Notes under the pieces: model-generated | Database searches by the model: none | What the model was told of the DNA's origin: nothing | Seen by the model: the letters and a program-made list of their open reading frames with translations, nothing else | From: PLanc-01 sp035342095 | Lineage (GTDB): Bacteria; Planctomycetota; Phycisphaerae; Sedimentisphaerales; Anaerobacaceae | Reading direction: 5' to 3' | NCBI GenBank assembly: GCA_035342095.1 | Contig: DAOQWL010000012.1 | Location: forward strand, 1 to 64,000 | Length of the DNA stretch: 64,000 nt | Part shown: piece after piece, positions 36,874-45,815 of the stretch | How the letters are laid out: every line of letters starts with the position of its first letter | Position numbering within the stretch: the stretch's first letter is position 1 | Translations under genes and position numbers: made by a program

Positions 36874-38439
36874 CTACTGTGCCGCCGCCCGGTGGATCTT
36901 ATACTCGACGCTGTCCACGAGCGCCAGCCAGCTTGCCTCGATGATGTTCTCGGAGACCCCCACCGTGCCCCAGAGGGACTGTTTGTCGCGGGACTCGATC
37001 ACGACGCGAACCCTCGCAGCGGTCCCTGCTTTGCCGTTGACCACGCGGACCTTGTAATCGATCAGGTGCACCTCGCGGATGCAGGGATAGGAGTTCTCCA
37101 GCGACTTGCGCAACGCGGCGTCCAGCGCGTTGACCGGGCCGTCGCCTTCCGCCACCACGTGCTCGACCTTGTCGCCCACCTTGAGCTTGACGGTGGACTC
37201 CGTGAGGATCTCACCGTTCTTTCGCTTCTCCACCTCCACGTGATACTCGATCAGCTCGAAGGAGGGCTTGTACGTGCCAATCACCTTCTTGGTCAACAGG
37301 TCGAAGCTGGCGTTGGCCGCCTCGAACTGGTAGCCCTGGTTCTCCAGATCCTGCACGCGAGAGAGGATCTTGCGAGCGAGCTTCGGGTCCTGGGCCAGTT
37401 GGGCCTTCTCCATCTCCGCCAGGACGTTCGACTTGCCGCTGAGTTCCGAGATCAGGAACCGACGCTCGTTGCCGACCAATTGCGGATCGATGTGCTCGTA
37501 GGTCCGCTTGCTCTTGCGGAGGGCATCGACGTGCAGGCCCGCCTTGTGGGCGAAGGCGCTGCCGCCCACATAGGGCAGGTTCATCACCGGCGCGACATTG
37601 CCGATCTCGTAGATGAACCGTGAGGTCTCCGTCAACATCCGCATCTTCTCGGGGCTCAGGGCCTCGAAGCCCATCTTCAGAGTCAGGCCGGGGATCACCG
37701 AGCACAGGTCCGCGTTGCCGCATCGCTCGCCCATCCCGTTGATCGTGCCCTGGACCTGGCGGGCGCCCGCGCGGACCGCGGCCAGCGAATTGGCGGTGGC
37801 ACAGTCGGAGTCGTTGTGCGTGTGAATCCCGACGACCAGCGAGCCGAAGGCCCGACAGACCTGCTCGGTGATCTCGAGGATCTGCTCCGGCAGCGATCCG
37901 CCGTTCGTGTCGCACAAGACCAGCGCGTCGGCGCCCCCTTCCGCAGCCGCCTGGAGCACCTTCATGGTGTACTCGGGGTTCTCCCGGTAGCCGTCGAAGA
38001 AGTGCTCCGCGTCGAAGATCGTCTCGATCCCCTTCTGCTTGAGGTATCGCACGGACTCGCAGCAAATCACCAGGTTCTCGTCGAGGGAGCAGTTGAGCAC
38101 ATGCTGGACGTGCAGGTCCCAGGTCTTGCCGACGATCGTGGCCGCCGGCGACTGGCAGGCGACGATGGAATTGAGCGACAGATCGTCGCCCACGCTGCAA
38201 TCGGCCCGGCGCGTGCTGCCGAAGGCGGCGATCTTCGAGTTCTTCAGGCCCAGTTTGGCCACTTCCTGGAAGAACTGCATCTCCTTGGGGTTGGAGGCGG
38301 CGTAGCCCCCCTCGATGTAATCCAGACCCAGGCCGTCCAGCCATTTCGCGATGGCCAGCTTGTCTTCCAGAGAGAAACTGACCCCTTCGGCCTGCATGCC
38401 GTCGCGTAACGTCGTATCGTACAGCGCAACTCTTGTCAT
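36874..38439 (-). CDS. cimA: (R)-citramalate synthase
   Basis: 521 residues from the ATG at 38439 (a GTG at 38463 is an alternative; neither has a strong ribosome site). Condenses pyruvate and acetyl-CoA to citramalate, the first step of the threonine-independent isoleucine route. The N-terminus VALYDTTLRDGMQAEGVSFS is the HMGL-like active-site entry. GIHTHNDSDCATANSLAAV carries the metal-binding His pair, GTINGMGERCGNADL is the second family signature, and the C-terminal third (about 400-521) is the LeuA-type allosteric domain. Length and GMGERCGNADL favour CimA over isopropylmalate or homocitrate synthase. It is convergent with the B12-fold gene. Confidence 0.94.
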   Translation of the reverse strand: MTRVALYDTTLRDGMQAEGVSFSLEDKLAIAKWLDGLGLDYIEGGYAASNPKEMQFFQEVAKLGLKNSKIAAFGSTRRADCSVGDDLSLNSIVACQSPAATIVGKTWDLHVQHVLNCSLDENLVICCESVRYLKQKGIETIFDAEHFFDGYRENPEYTMKVLQAAAEGGADALVLCDTNGGSLPEQILEITEQVCRAFGSLVVGIHTHNDSDCATANSLAAVRAGARQVQGTINGMGERCGNADLCSVIPGLTLKMGFEALSPEKMRMLTETSRFIYEIGNVAPVMNLPYVGGSAFAHKAGLHVDALRKSKRTYEHIDPQLVGNERRFLISELSGKSNVLAEMEKAQLAQDPKLARKILSRVQDLENQGYQFEAANASFDLLTKKVIGTYKPSFELIEYHVEVEKRKNGEILTESTVKLKVGDKVEHVVAEGDGPVNALDAALRKSLENSYPCIREVHLIDYKVRVVNGKAGTAARVRVVIESRDKQSLWGTVGVSENIIEASWLALVDSVEYKIHRAAAQ

Positions 38440-38683
38440 ACTGCGTCCCAACTTCTGGTTCACGTCGCCGCGGGCGTCGGCTCACAGGTACGTCCATCGC
38501 TCGACCGACCGGCGGCAAAAGCATTTATTTTACGAAATGCTGGCCCGTTGTAAAGACCCAAGTCCGGAAACGAACCGCCCTCCCGTCGCGCTGTATCCCC
38601 TCGCGCGGGGGGCCGGGAAGGGCATCATAAGTCCATGACAAGACGTGTGTTAGCATGGAAACCGCCCATTCCTCGCGCAGGAA

Positions 38684-38756
38684 TGGGTGATGAAGGAGTC
38701 GAACCTTCGACCTGCTGATTAAGAGTCAGCTGCTCTACCGATTGAGCTAATCACCC
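38684..38756 (-). tRNA. tRNA-Lys, anticodon CTT
   Basis: 73 bases on the minus strand. Acceptor stem GGGTGAT/ATCACCC with discriminator A; D-arm TAGCTCAATCGGTAGAGCA; anticodon arm GCTGA-CTCTTAA-TCAGC; T-arm GAAGGTTCGACTCCTTC. CCA is not encoded. A hairpin, CCCATTCC/GGAATGGG, overlaps the 3' end. Confidence 0.95.
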
Positions 38757-38959
38757 GGAATCCGCCGACCGAGGCCGGCGGATCTCGGTGCGTCCTTCGC
38801 ACCAGAACGGGGAGTGTACCACCTCGACGCTGGGATTGCAAGGGGTTTTTCTGCAGGAATCGACCACACTTTCTTCGCAACGCCCCAGATTCCTTCCGTT
38901 ATAGGACGATGACCCGCTCTCGCAATTTTTCCCGCGTTCGTCCGCTCGTTCGACCCCGT

Positions 38960-38987
38960 TTGGCGGGGAAACCGCGTTTCTTATATT
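38960..38987 (+). promoter_or_regulatory. Possible promoter of the Hsp70 operon
   Basis: TTGGCG (38960-38965), a 16-base spacer, TATATT (38982-38987), in the only AT-rich stretch of the interval. The leader would be about 195 bases. Confidence 0.4.
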
Positions 38988-39000
38988 TTACGTGACTGTG

Positions 39001-39110
39001 GGCGGAGAGCGCCCCGTCGCAAAGCCTTCTTGTCGCAGGACGCCCGGGTTATCGGCACAGGAACCGTGCCGGGGCACGAAACCCCGTGTCCGGGACCCGG
39101 CATCCACGAC
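39001..39110 (+). promoter_or_regulatory. Structured leader of the Hsp70 operon
   Basis: Several perfect stems follow one another: GGGCG/CGCCC near 39002-39016; CCGGGT (39044-39049) with ACCCGG (39095-39100) enclosing GGCAC/GTGCC (39054-39058, 39066-39070) and GGGCACG/CGTGTCC just after. This folds as a three-way junction. GTCGCAAAGCC precedes it. The structure is unassigned. Confidence 0.4.
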
Positions 39111-39191
39111 AGGACCTGCTCAATTGGCTCGTCGGGAGAGCCGATTGAATAGGCAGATTGGCTTCAATAGAATTTGGGAACTGACGTAACC

Positions 39192-40706
39192 ATGCTCCAG
39201 AAGTGTGTGATCCTGGGATTGGCTCTGCTGCTCGTTGGCGGTCTCGCCACGGCGTGGGTCTACCGCGAGGCGCAAACGGAAGAGGCACAGGCCCCCGCCC
39301 CGGGAGTCAAGAGATCGCTGGGTCCCGAGGAGTACCTCGAAAAGTACGGGCGTTGGTACCAGCTCAGTCCGGAGCAGCAGAATCAGCTCGTCCTGGAGCT
39401 GGACAAGGACCGTCAGGACAAGACGCAGGAGCAGCTCGCCAGCGAGCAGCAGGCCCGGCTCCGAGCGGATCTGGAGAAGCTGGCTGCCGGACAGATGGAC
39501 CCCGGCGACATCGCGGACATCCTCTACGGCCCCGGTTGGCAGAACGAGGTCGAGCAGTATAAGAAGCAGAAGGAACAGGTGGAGATCGTGCAGATCATCT
39601 CCGCCGTGTGCCTGTCCATCGGCGGCGTCCTCTTTGTCCTATGCGCCGTCTTCTGGACGATCCGGACGTTCGTGAGGATCGTCCGGAAGCTGCGACGGCG
39701 GGTTCCTCGAAGCGCCCCGGAACCCTCGCCGCAATCCGAACTGATGGACATCGAGCCCGAAGAACCCGTCGAGGAGATTCCCCCGCCGGAGGAACGGCCG
39801 CGCCAGGGACGCAGACGACTGGCCATGTCGGAATCGGCCACAGCCTACCAAGGCAGCGACCCCTCGCCGCCGCACCCGCTGGCGGGCGAGGAATTCCTTT
39901 CGCCCCTCGTGGCGGCGCGCGAGAGAATGGGACGCGCTTCGATGGCGGTCCAGGCTGCCGAGGAGGAGACCGGCGTCGCTGTCCTGCTGGCGGACGAACC
40001 CTCGCAGGAGACGGAGTGGTCGGCCGAGGCACAATGGTCGGTCCAGGGGCAGGCCGAACCCTCGATCGTCGCCATCCCGCAGGAGCCGCAACTGACGCCC
40101 CGAGTGAAGACGGCGGCAGTTCCGACCCACGCGAACGAGACCGCGGTGGAGAACACACTGAAAGAGCAGGCGGAGGGTCTGCAGAAACAAATCGCCGAAT
40201 TCAAGGAGGTCGCACAGAGCGTCCAGCAGGCCACGCGGGAGCAATCGGCGCCTCTGAGCAGCACGCTCAAGGAGCTGGCCCAGCAGGTGTCGGCCATTCG
40301 CGAATACGCAGCCTGTCAACAGGACCGCGTGGAGAAACTCCAGGACGGCTACGACTGGGGCATTATCCGGACGTTCGGCCTGCGGGTCATCCGCTGCATC
40401 GACAACATCGAGAGTCGGATCGACAATCCGCCCAAGGACTGCGACGATCTGATCTACCTGGAGGAAGTCCGCGACGAGCTCTTGTTCGCGATGGAATCCA
40501 GCGGGATCGAGCAGTTCAAACCCGAACTCCACAGCGAGTACCGCGGGCAGGAGAAGCTCGCGGAAGCCGTCAGGGAGAAACAACCTGCCAGCAAGCCCGA
40601 ACAGGCCGGCAGGATCGCCCAGGTCCTTCGACCGGGGTATCGATACATGATTGACGACGAGAACTATAAGGTGGTACGAACCGCGCAGGTCCGGCTTTTC
40701 GGGTGA
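39192..40706 (+). CDS. Membrane-anchored protein with GrpE-like C-terminal domain
   Basis: 504 residues from the ATG at 39192 (weak ribosome site). Transmembrane helices at about 3-24 (CVILGLALLLVGGLATAWVY) and 133-157, the latter followed by RKLRRR, place residues 26-132 outside and the rest in the cytoplasm. The middle (165-310) is Pro/Glu-rich and disordered-looking. A coiled coil (about 315-375, LKEQAEGLQKQIAEFKEVAQ) leads into a GrpE-like domain (about 375-504). It carries SGIEQFKPELHSEY, like the GrpE FDP-x-HEAV turn, and VLRPGYRYMIDDENYKVVRT, like the GY-x-L-x-RVLRPA-x-V end. GrpE releases ADP from Hsp70; the neighbouring gene encodes an Hsp70. A membrane-tethered exchange factor is the best reading. 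Confidence 0.75.
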   Translation: MLQKCVILGLALLLVGGLATAWVYREAQTEEAQAPAPGVKRSLGPEEYLEKYGRWYQLSPEQQNQLVLELDKDRQDKTQEQLASEQQARLRADLEKLAAGQMDPGDIADILYGPGWQNEVEQYKKQKEQVEIVQIISAVCLSIGGVLFVLCAVFWTIRTFVRIVRKLRRRVPRSAPEPSPQSELMDIEPEEPVEEIPPPEERPRQGRRRLAMSESATAYQGSDPSPPHPLAGEEFLSPLVAARERMGRASMAVQAAEEETGVAVLLADEPSQETEWSAEAQWSVQGQAEPSIVAIPQEPQLTPRVKTAAVPTHANETAVENTLKEQAEGLQKQIAEFKEVAQSVQQATREQSAPLSSTLKELAQQVSAIREYAACQQDRVEKLQDGYDWGIIRTFGLRVIRCIDNIESRIDNPPKDCDDLIYLEEVRDELLFAMESSGIEQFKPELHSEYRGQEKLAEAVREKQPASKPEQAGRIAQVLRPGYRYMIDDENYKVVRTAQVRLFG

Positions 40707-40763
40707 TGCGTCGCATCCACGCCAGGGGACGCTGCACGGCTTGGCTGTACACAGGAGAGAAAC

Positions 40764-42308
40764 ATGAGCAACATCGTCGGCATAGATCTCGGGACCACGT
40801 TTTCGTCCCTGGCCATGCTCAACGCGATTGGCAAGCCGGAAATCGTTCCGAATGCGGATGGGGATCGGCTGACGCCGTCGGCGATCTTCTTCGACGAGGA
40901 CGACGGAGGCGTCATCCGCGTGGGCGTGGAGGCCCTCAACTCGCGACACCTCAACGCCTCGCGTTCGGTCCGCTGGGTCAAGCGTCACATGGGCGACCCC
41001 GACTTCAAGGTCTCCATCGACGGCAAGGACTGGACCGCGACGGAACTGTCCTCGCTGATCCTCAGGAAGCTGCGACAGGACGGCGCCGCCCAGGCGGGTG
41101 AGATGCACGACGCGGTGATTTCGGTGCCCGCGCACTTCGACGAGATTCGGCGCAAGGCGACAATGGACGCCGGCACGGCCGCGGGCTTCAACGTAATCGG
41201 CATCGTGAATGAGCCGGTCGCGGCGGCCCTGTGCTACGCGACGACCAAGAACGTCGCCGGGCGGGTCCTCGTCTACGACCTCGGCGGCGGGACCTTCGAC
41301 GTCACGCTCATGAACGTCAAGGGTCTGGACATGGAGATCCTCTGCTCCCAGGGCGACCACGCCCTGGGCGGCATCGACTTCGACAGGACCGTGCTCGAAC
41401 TCCTGCAGAAGATGTACCGCGAGAAGTTCAACGCGGATCTGATCGCGACGGAAGAGGATCGGGCCAAATACGAGGATGAAGCGGAAGACATCAAGAAGAC
41501 GCTCTCCCGCCGGCCGGTGGCCAAGACAATGCTGTACGGACCCGCCGGCAGCATGCGCGGGGAGGTCAGCCGGGAGATGTTCGAGCAGGGAATCACCCCG
41601 CTGGTGTCCCGGGCCGACATGCTCGTGGAAGTGGTCCTGGACGAGGCAGGGATCAAACCGTCCGACGTGACCACCGTCCTGCTGGTCGGCGGCAGCACGC
41701 GAGTGCCCTTGATTCGCGCGCATCTCGAAGGGATCTTCGGCTTCCCCCCGGAGTGCTCGATCAACGTGGACGAGTGCGTCGCGCTCGGCGCCGCGCTGCA
41801 CGCGGGCATCACGAAGCTCCGTCAGAACCCCGACGACGTGGCGACCGGAATCCGCGAAGGTCTCAAGGACATCAGCCTGACCGACGTGTGCAACCACAGC
41901 TACGGCACGATCTGCGCCCCGATCGACAAGGAGACCGGGCGACGGGTCGTACAGAACCGGATCATTCTGAAGAAGAACACGCCGTTGCCGTGCGAGATCT
42001 CGCAGACGTTCTACACGGTTTCCGAGGGTCAGAAGCGCGTGGAGGTCACCATCACGCAGGGCGAGGACGCCGATCCGGCCTACGTCAATCGGATCGCCAC
42101 CCACAGCCTGGAACTGCCGCCGGACCGTCCGGCGGAACGCCCGATCCAGGTGACGTACAGCTACGACTTGAACCAGCGAATGCACTGCGCATTCCGGGAT
42201 GTCGAGTCCGGTCGGCTGCTGGAGCTGGACTTCTCGATGGACGAAAACGACGCGGAAGGCGCCAACGAGAAGGCAACCGCACAGTTGGAGCCGTTCAAGG
42301 TGCAATGA
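40764..42308 (+). CDS. Hsp70 (DnaK-like) protein without the C-terminal lid
   Basis: 514 residues, ATG at 40764 after AGGAGAG. The ATPase domain is complete: phosphate loop 1 VGIDLGTTFSSLAM, phosphate loop 2 VYDLGGGTFDVTL, adenosine motif VLLVGGSTRVPLI, and the connecting EPVAAAL. A substrate-binding beta domain follows (about 380-505: NTPLPCEISQTFYTVSEGQ, VEVTITQGED). The helical lid of about 100 residues and the C-terminal tail of DnaK (about 640 residues) are missing; the protein stops soon after the beta domain. Such shortened Hsp70s are separate from housekeeping DnaK. It lies 57 bases after the GrpE-like gene and 28 before a TerB/J-like gene, so these three probably act as one chaperone set. 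Confidence 0.93.
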   Translation: MSNIVGIDLGTTFSSLAMLNAIGKPEIVPNADGDRLTPSAIFFDEDDGGVIRVGVEALNSRHLNASRSVRWVKRHMGDPDFKVSIDGKDWTATELSSLILRKLRQDGAAQAGEMHDAVISVPAHFDEIRRKATMDAGTAAGFNVIGIVNEPVAAALCYATTKNVAGRVLVYDLGGGTFDVTLMNVKGLDMEILCSQGDHALGGIDFDRTVLELLQKMYREKFNADLIATEEDRAKYEDEAEDIKKTLSRRPVAKTMLYGPAGSMRGEVSREMFEQGITPLVSRADMLVEVVLDEAGIKPSDVTTVLLVGGSTRVPLIRAHLEGIFGFPPECSINVDECVALGAALHAGITKLRQNPDDVATGIREGLKDISLTDVCNHSYGTICAPIDKETGRRVVQNRIILKKNTPLPCEISQTFYTVSEGQKRVEVTITQGEDADPAYVNRIATHSLELPPDRPAERPIQVTYSYDLNQRMHCAFRDVESGRLLELDFSMDENDAEGANEKATAQLEPFKVQ

Positions 42309-42336
42309 GTCTGTCCCCAGGAAACAGGCTGGACCT

Positions 42337-43608
42337 ATGCAGGCAGGACTGAGCAAGATCATTCTGACGGTCAAGAACGCGTGCTGCGGCGCTCTGAAGC
42401 GCCTGCGTTCGGGCAAGGCCCCACAGTTGCCGGCGGCCGCCAGCGCCCGCATCGGCAAGGCCTGGGACCAGGTCAGCAGGCTTGCGGCCGGTCGCGGTGC
42501 GTCGCAGGCGCCCGCCGAACTGTGCCGGCCCGTGGACCTCAACGCATTCAACTGCCGCGCGAGAATCGGCCGCCAGCCGGACGGAGAGTCCTGGAAGTCG
42601 GTCCTCGTGATCGATACCTGCGGCACCATCCAGGCCCCGGCCGACGGACACGAGGTCGAGCTTCACGTAACGATCCAAGACGTGACGGACAACGAGACGG
42701 AATCCCTGCCGATCCTGAACCGTCCCAAGCACGGCCCGCTGAACCCCTCCTCCCATTTCCGCCACCGGTGCGACATGGGGAGGCTGTGCCGCCAGACGAC
42801 GGTGCTCGAAGACTGGACGGCGGTGGGTCAGATCTCGCCGGACTGGTTCGTTCTGCCTCGCAGCGGCCAGCGACGACTCCGATGCGCCGTAGCGGTCGCC
42901 TCCCGTCAGACCGGCGAATGCCTCGCCGAATCCGACTGCCTCGTCACCTATGAAAACACGGAAACCGGATACCTCGACGTCGAGGACAACATCCAGCGGG
43001 CCAAGACCCTCGCGGTCGGGCTGGCCTTCAGCGTCGGCGCGGCCAATGGGCACCTGCTCGATCCGGAAGTCAACGTGATCTGCGCCTGGGCCAAGACCAA
43101 CTTCGGGTCCGCGGACGCCTCGGCCGGCGCGAGGCTGGAACTGGAACGCGCCCTGCAGAAGACCGCGAACTTCTTCCGCCACGGCGGAACTCTCAATGTG
43201 GAGCCGATCTGCAGCGAGATCGTCGAGATCGCCCCGCTCATCGGGCGGATCGAAATCCTCGACTTGTGCCTGCGCGTCGCAGCCGCCAAAGGACAGGTGT
43301 CCTCCGCGGAGTTCCAACTGCTCAAGCAGCTCTCCGACTGGCTCCAGATCGACCGCGCCAGACTTCGAGTCATGGCGGAGAAGATCCTGCCCGTCGAGAT
43401 GCACCAGGGCCACGATGCAGAGATGATCCTGGGCGTTACCGAGACCATGAGCCAGGACGAAGCTCGCGTGCAGTTGAACCGCGAGTACGCCAAGTGGAGC
43501 TCGCGGGTCATCAGCACGGACCCGTCGATCCGCCGCCAGGCGGACCAGATGCTCAAGCTCCTCGGCGAGGCCCGGACGCAGTACGTGGGCGTCAAGACCG
43601 CCCGGTAG
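42337..43608 (+). CDS. TerB-domain protein with a J-like C-terminal segment
   Basis: 423 residues, ATG at 42337 (moderate ribosome site). Residues about 65-205 are beta-rich and unassigned, with several cysteines (RHRCDMGRLCRQT). About 222-352 read as an all-helical TerB-like domain (TLAVGLAFSVGAANGHLLDPE, ILDLCLRVAAAKGQVSSAEF, acidic metal-type turns). The end (about 360-415) reads ILGVTETMSQDEARVQLNREY, KWSSRVISTDP, then ADQMLKLLGEARTQYV, with the spacing of a J domain (xLGV, helix II, loop, helix III ending EARxxY) but no HPD tripeptide. J-like domains recruit Hsp70. Last gene of the unit. Confidence 0.7.
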   Translation: MQAGLSKIILTVKNACCGALKRLRSGKAPQLPAAASARIGKAWDQVSRLAAGRGASQAPAELCRPVDLNAFNCRARIGRQPDGESWKSVLVIDTCGTIQAPADGHEVELHVTIQDVTDNETESLPILNRPKHGPLNPSSHFRHRCDMGRLCRQTTVLEDWTAVGQISPDWFVLPRSGQRRLRCAVAVASRQTGECLAESDCLVTYENTETGYLDVEDNIQRAKTLAVGLAFSVGAANGHLLDPEVNVICAWAKTNFGSADASAGARLELERALQKTANFFRHGGTLNVEPICSEIVEIAPLIGRIEILDLCLRVAAAKGQVSSAEFQLLKQLSDWLQIDRARLRVMAEKILPVEMHQGHDAEMILGVTETMSQDEARVQLNREYAKWSSRVISTDPSIRRQADQMLKLLGEARTQYVGVKTAR

Positions 43609-43835
43609 ACGCATTCTCTCTGGGCACAGCTCGCCAAGATCCGCAAACACCACATGCATGGACAGTCATGAGGGATATGCGACGTGGGCCTTCTCCGTCT
43701 CCTGACAAACGAGGTTGGCCAGAAGCCGCTGCACGAACTCATGAAATGCAACGACGTCCGAGTTCATTGCAGGCTCCCATATCGCGCGATAGCCGTGCGA
43801 ATCAGATGTACACGCCTTTTCTCAAGACCGATTCA

Positions 43836-44012
43836 TCACGACTTCGGGGGTGCTGACCGCGTTTTTTTCATGTTCCGCCGAGATGCTTGGCCAGCCTTCC
43901 TGTAGAAGTCAATGATCTCGGCATCCGACTTGCCCACGAATGACCGGCCTTGCTCATCACGGATGCGTCTGACCATTTCAATCGCATTGATTCGAGTCGT
44001 CTTCTCTGCCAT
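43836..44012 (-). CDS. Small basic protein overlapping a PIN gene, probable antitoxin
   Basis: 58 residues: begins MAEKTTRINAIEMVRRIRDEQ, with DAEIIDFYRKAGQ in the middle, and ends in a basic tail (MKKTRSAPPKS). The start overlaps the 3' end of the PIN-domain gene by 35 bases in another frame. Short helical proteins of this kind with an 'A-x-x-M-V-R-x-I-R' pattern commonly accompany PIN proteins. Encoded after the toxin rather than before it. No ribosome site stronger than GGAGGT some 12 bases upstream (in CCTCCCGAGGTG) is seen. Role inferred from context. Confidence 0.65.
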   Translation of the reverse strand: MAEKTTRINAIEMVRRIRDEQGRSFVGKSDAEIIDFYRKAGQASRRNMKKTRSAPPKS

Positions 44013-44463
44013 AGGTTGTCACCTCCCGAGGTGAATGAATCGCAAGGGCTCTGTACCCAAGCTCAAGATTGATCCCATTGAATTGCTGCATCTTATCCAG
44101 ACGAACAATGTGGCGGAAGTTCCAACTCACCAGAACATCAACTCCGGCTACAGTGGCCAGCGCAATATGAAGCATATCATTGCGAAACCGAGGGCCAAGC
44201 ACGCCATGACGCCCATATTCGTTCACGACTCCAATAGCCTCCTCCGTAACCGGCAAGACCTCAGCAATCGGGAGAAGCTCGCCATAGAGCGCCCGCACCG
44301 CTCTGGGTGCGGGTTCGATCTCAGCCGCTATCATATCGGAGAGTACCAAAGCGAATCTCCCCTGACGAAAGTCCTCCATGAGCGCATTCGACCAATGCTG
44401 AAACTCCGGATCGAAACAACCGCCGATCACCGAGGTATCCGCATATATCCGCAGCTTCTTCAC
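43978..44463 (-). CDS. PIN-domain protein, probable VapC-like RNase toxin
   Basis: 161 residues. Starts MKKLRIYADTSVIGGCFDPEF with the first PIN acid (Asp9). SDMIAAEIEPAP supplies the second, RFRNDMLHIALATVAGVDVLVSWNFRHI the third and the typical SWNFxH end. PIN toxins are Mg-dependent RNases that cut mRNA, tRNA or rRNA. The adjacent overlapping 58-codon gene is the candidate antitoxin. The pair sits between the chaperone operon and a deacetylase gene, and base use is a little less GC-rich than its neighbours, which fits mobile toxin-antitoxin cargo. Confidence 0.85.
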   Translation of the reverse strand: MKKLRIYADTSVIGGCFDPEFQHWSNALMEDFRQGRFALVLSDMIAAEIEPAPRAVRALYGELLPIAEVLPVTEEAIGVVNEYGRHGVLGPRFRNDMLHIALATVAGVDVLVSWNFRHIVRLDKMQQFNGINLELGYRALAIHSPREVTTYGREDDSNQCD

Positions 44464-44635
44464 CGTTCAATTCCCCCTTTGGCACACGGAGGCTCAACAG
44501 TGTCCGTATCCCCACGGCCGACAACAGAGATTATACCGCAACCGATCTCGTGAGACAACAGGAAGGCCAGACGCACCATCCGCCAGAGGACGTGAAACCG
44601 GGCATCTTCGCAGGAGTCATGTCCATGATCCCAGT

Positions 44636-45586
44636 TCATTTCCCAGACAAGATCGGGAACAGCATCCTCAATTCCTCCGGCGAGGGCCGACGGCCGTACT
44701 CGCAGAGCTCGAACGCTTCGGCGTGCCGGACCTGCTTGCCCTTCTCGTCGCCGTAGATCTCGATCAGCTTGCCGCGGTACTTCTGGGCGATGTTCTTGTC
44801 CCGCTGAGCGATCCGCTCGTTGACCTGCTTGCGGCGCTCTTCGCGACCCTGCGGGTCCTGCGGGACCGGGACGATGCTCTCGAAGTTGCCGGTCGCCCAC
44901 GTCGACTCGATCTGCGATTCCAGCGTCCAGATGGCGTCCAGCTTCTTCGAGATCACCGCGTCGGTGGCCACCACCACGTCCGGCGCGAAGGGATTCGGTT
45001 TCTGGAAGTTGTCCGCCAGGTACAGGAACACGGGATTCTTCGCCAACTGGGGCACATCGGGACAGAAGAAGCGCACCGTCACCATGTAGGCGGCGTCCTG
45101 CATCAGGACCCCCACGTATCGGTGGTCCGGGTGGTAGTCGTTGGGACGATGTCCCATCACGATGTCCGCCTTCCACTGGCGGATGAGACGAACGAACTGC
45201 TTGCGATTCTCCAGGGTGGGCAGCAGCTCGCCGTCGTGGATATCGAGAACCTCCGTCTCGATCCCGAGGACCTTGGCGGCCTCGCGGACCTCGGCCGTGC
45301 GACGTTGAGCCAGCTCGCCGCCGGCCATTTCGGCGTGCCCGATGTCCCCATTCGTCACCGAGACGAACTTCACGTGGTGGCCCTGGGCCGCCCACAGTGC
45401 GGCGGTCCCTGCAGCCTTCAGTTCGCAGTCGTCCGGGTGCGCCCCGAACACGATGATCCGCAGCTTGCCGTCCTGGGGGCCGTCCGCGGCGGGACAACGC
45501 CCGGCCAAGCACAGAAAAACCAGCACCCCGATAACCATGATGAACCGGATCGTTGATGTGTCGGCCCTGCCTCTGGAAGATCTCAT
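44636..45586 (-). CDS. PIG-L/LmbE family deacetylase, secreted
   Basis: 316 residues, ATG at 45586 preceded by GAAGGAG. Signal-like N-terminus (FIMVIGVLVFLCLAGRCPA). Zn-site motif VFGAHPDDCELKAAG (AHPDD) and the second ligand segment GHRPNDYHPDHRYVG. Family members remove acetyl groups from N-acetylglucosamine in GPI, mycothiol or antibiotic precursors. In planctomycetes many are exported and thought to act on polysaccharides. The end, SPEELRMLFPI, shows no truncation. It lies 172 bases upstream of the PIN module on the same strand. Confidence 0.93.
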   Translation of the reverse strand: MRSSRGRADTSTIRFIMVIGVLVFLCLAGRCPAADGPQDGKLRIIVFGAHPDDCELKAAGTAALWAAQGHHVKFVSVTNGDIGHAEMAGGELAQRRTAEVREAAKVLGIETEVLDIHDGELLPTLENRKQFVRLIRQWKADIVMGHRPNDYHPDHRYVGVLMQDAAYMVTVRFFCPDVPQLAKNPVFLYLADNFQKPNPFAPDVVVATDAVISKKLDAIWTLESQIESTWATGNFESIVPVPQDPQGREERRKQVNERIAQRDKNIAQKYRGKLIEIYGDEKGKQVRHAEAFELCEYGRRPSPEELRMLFPILSGK

Positions 45587-45771
45587 CGTCGGTCTCCTTC
45601 ACTACTGCGGAATCCTGTGGATTCCTCGTTCCGCGAAAAAACGAAACACCCGTCGTGGCAAAGGGGATATTATCCGCGTGGACCGGCCTCTCTGCAACCT
45701 GCGAACCGCGTCTTCAGTGGATTCCGTCCGCTCCGGCGGTGACGCCGAGGTCCGAAATAATCGCCAAAGCC

Positions 45772-45800
45772 TTGACGCCAAACCGCCGATATGATATACA
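45772..45800 (+). promoter_or_regulatory. Sigma70-like promoter for the 46167 gene
   Basis: TTGACG (45772-45777), a 17-base spacer, TATACA (45795-45800). 24 of 29 positions match the promoter at 51482-51510. The leader is about 360 bases. Confidence 0.75.
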
Positions 45801-45815
45801 CGGTATGGCTGACGT

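Noticed and set aside
38665..38687. Terminator of the tRNA-Lys gene
   Set aside because: The hairpin CCCATTCC/GGAATGGG overlaps the acceptor stem and is not followed by a T run, so I list it only as a note.
38999..39105. GEMM-type cyclic di-GMP riboswitch
   Set aside because: Only GTCGCAAAGCC and a weak GGGTTATCGG resemble the consensus; the GGGCAAACC strand is missing at the required distance.
42948..43751. Minus-strand frame of 267 codons opposite the TerB/J-like gene
   Set aside because: Shadow of a coding gene with better ribosome site, operon position and domain content.
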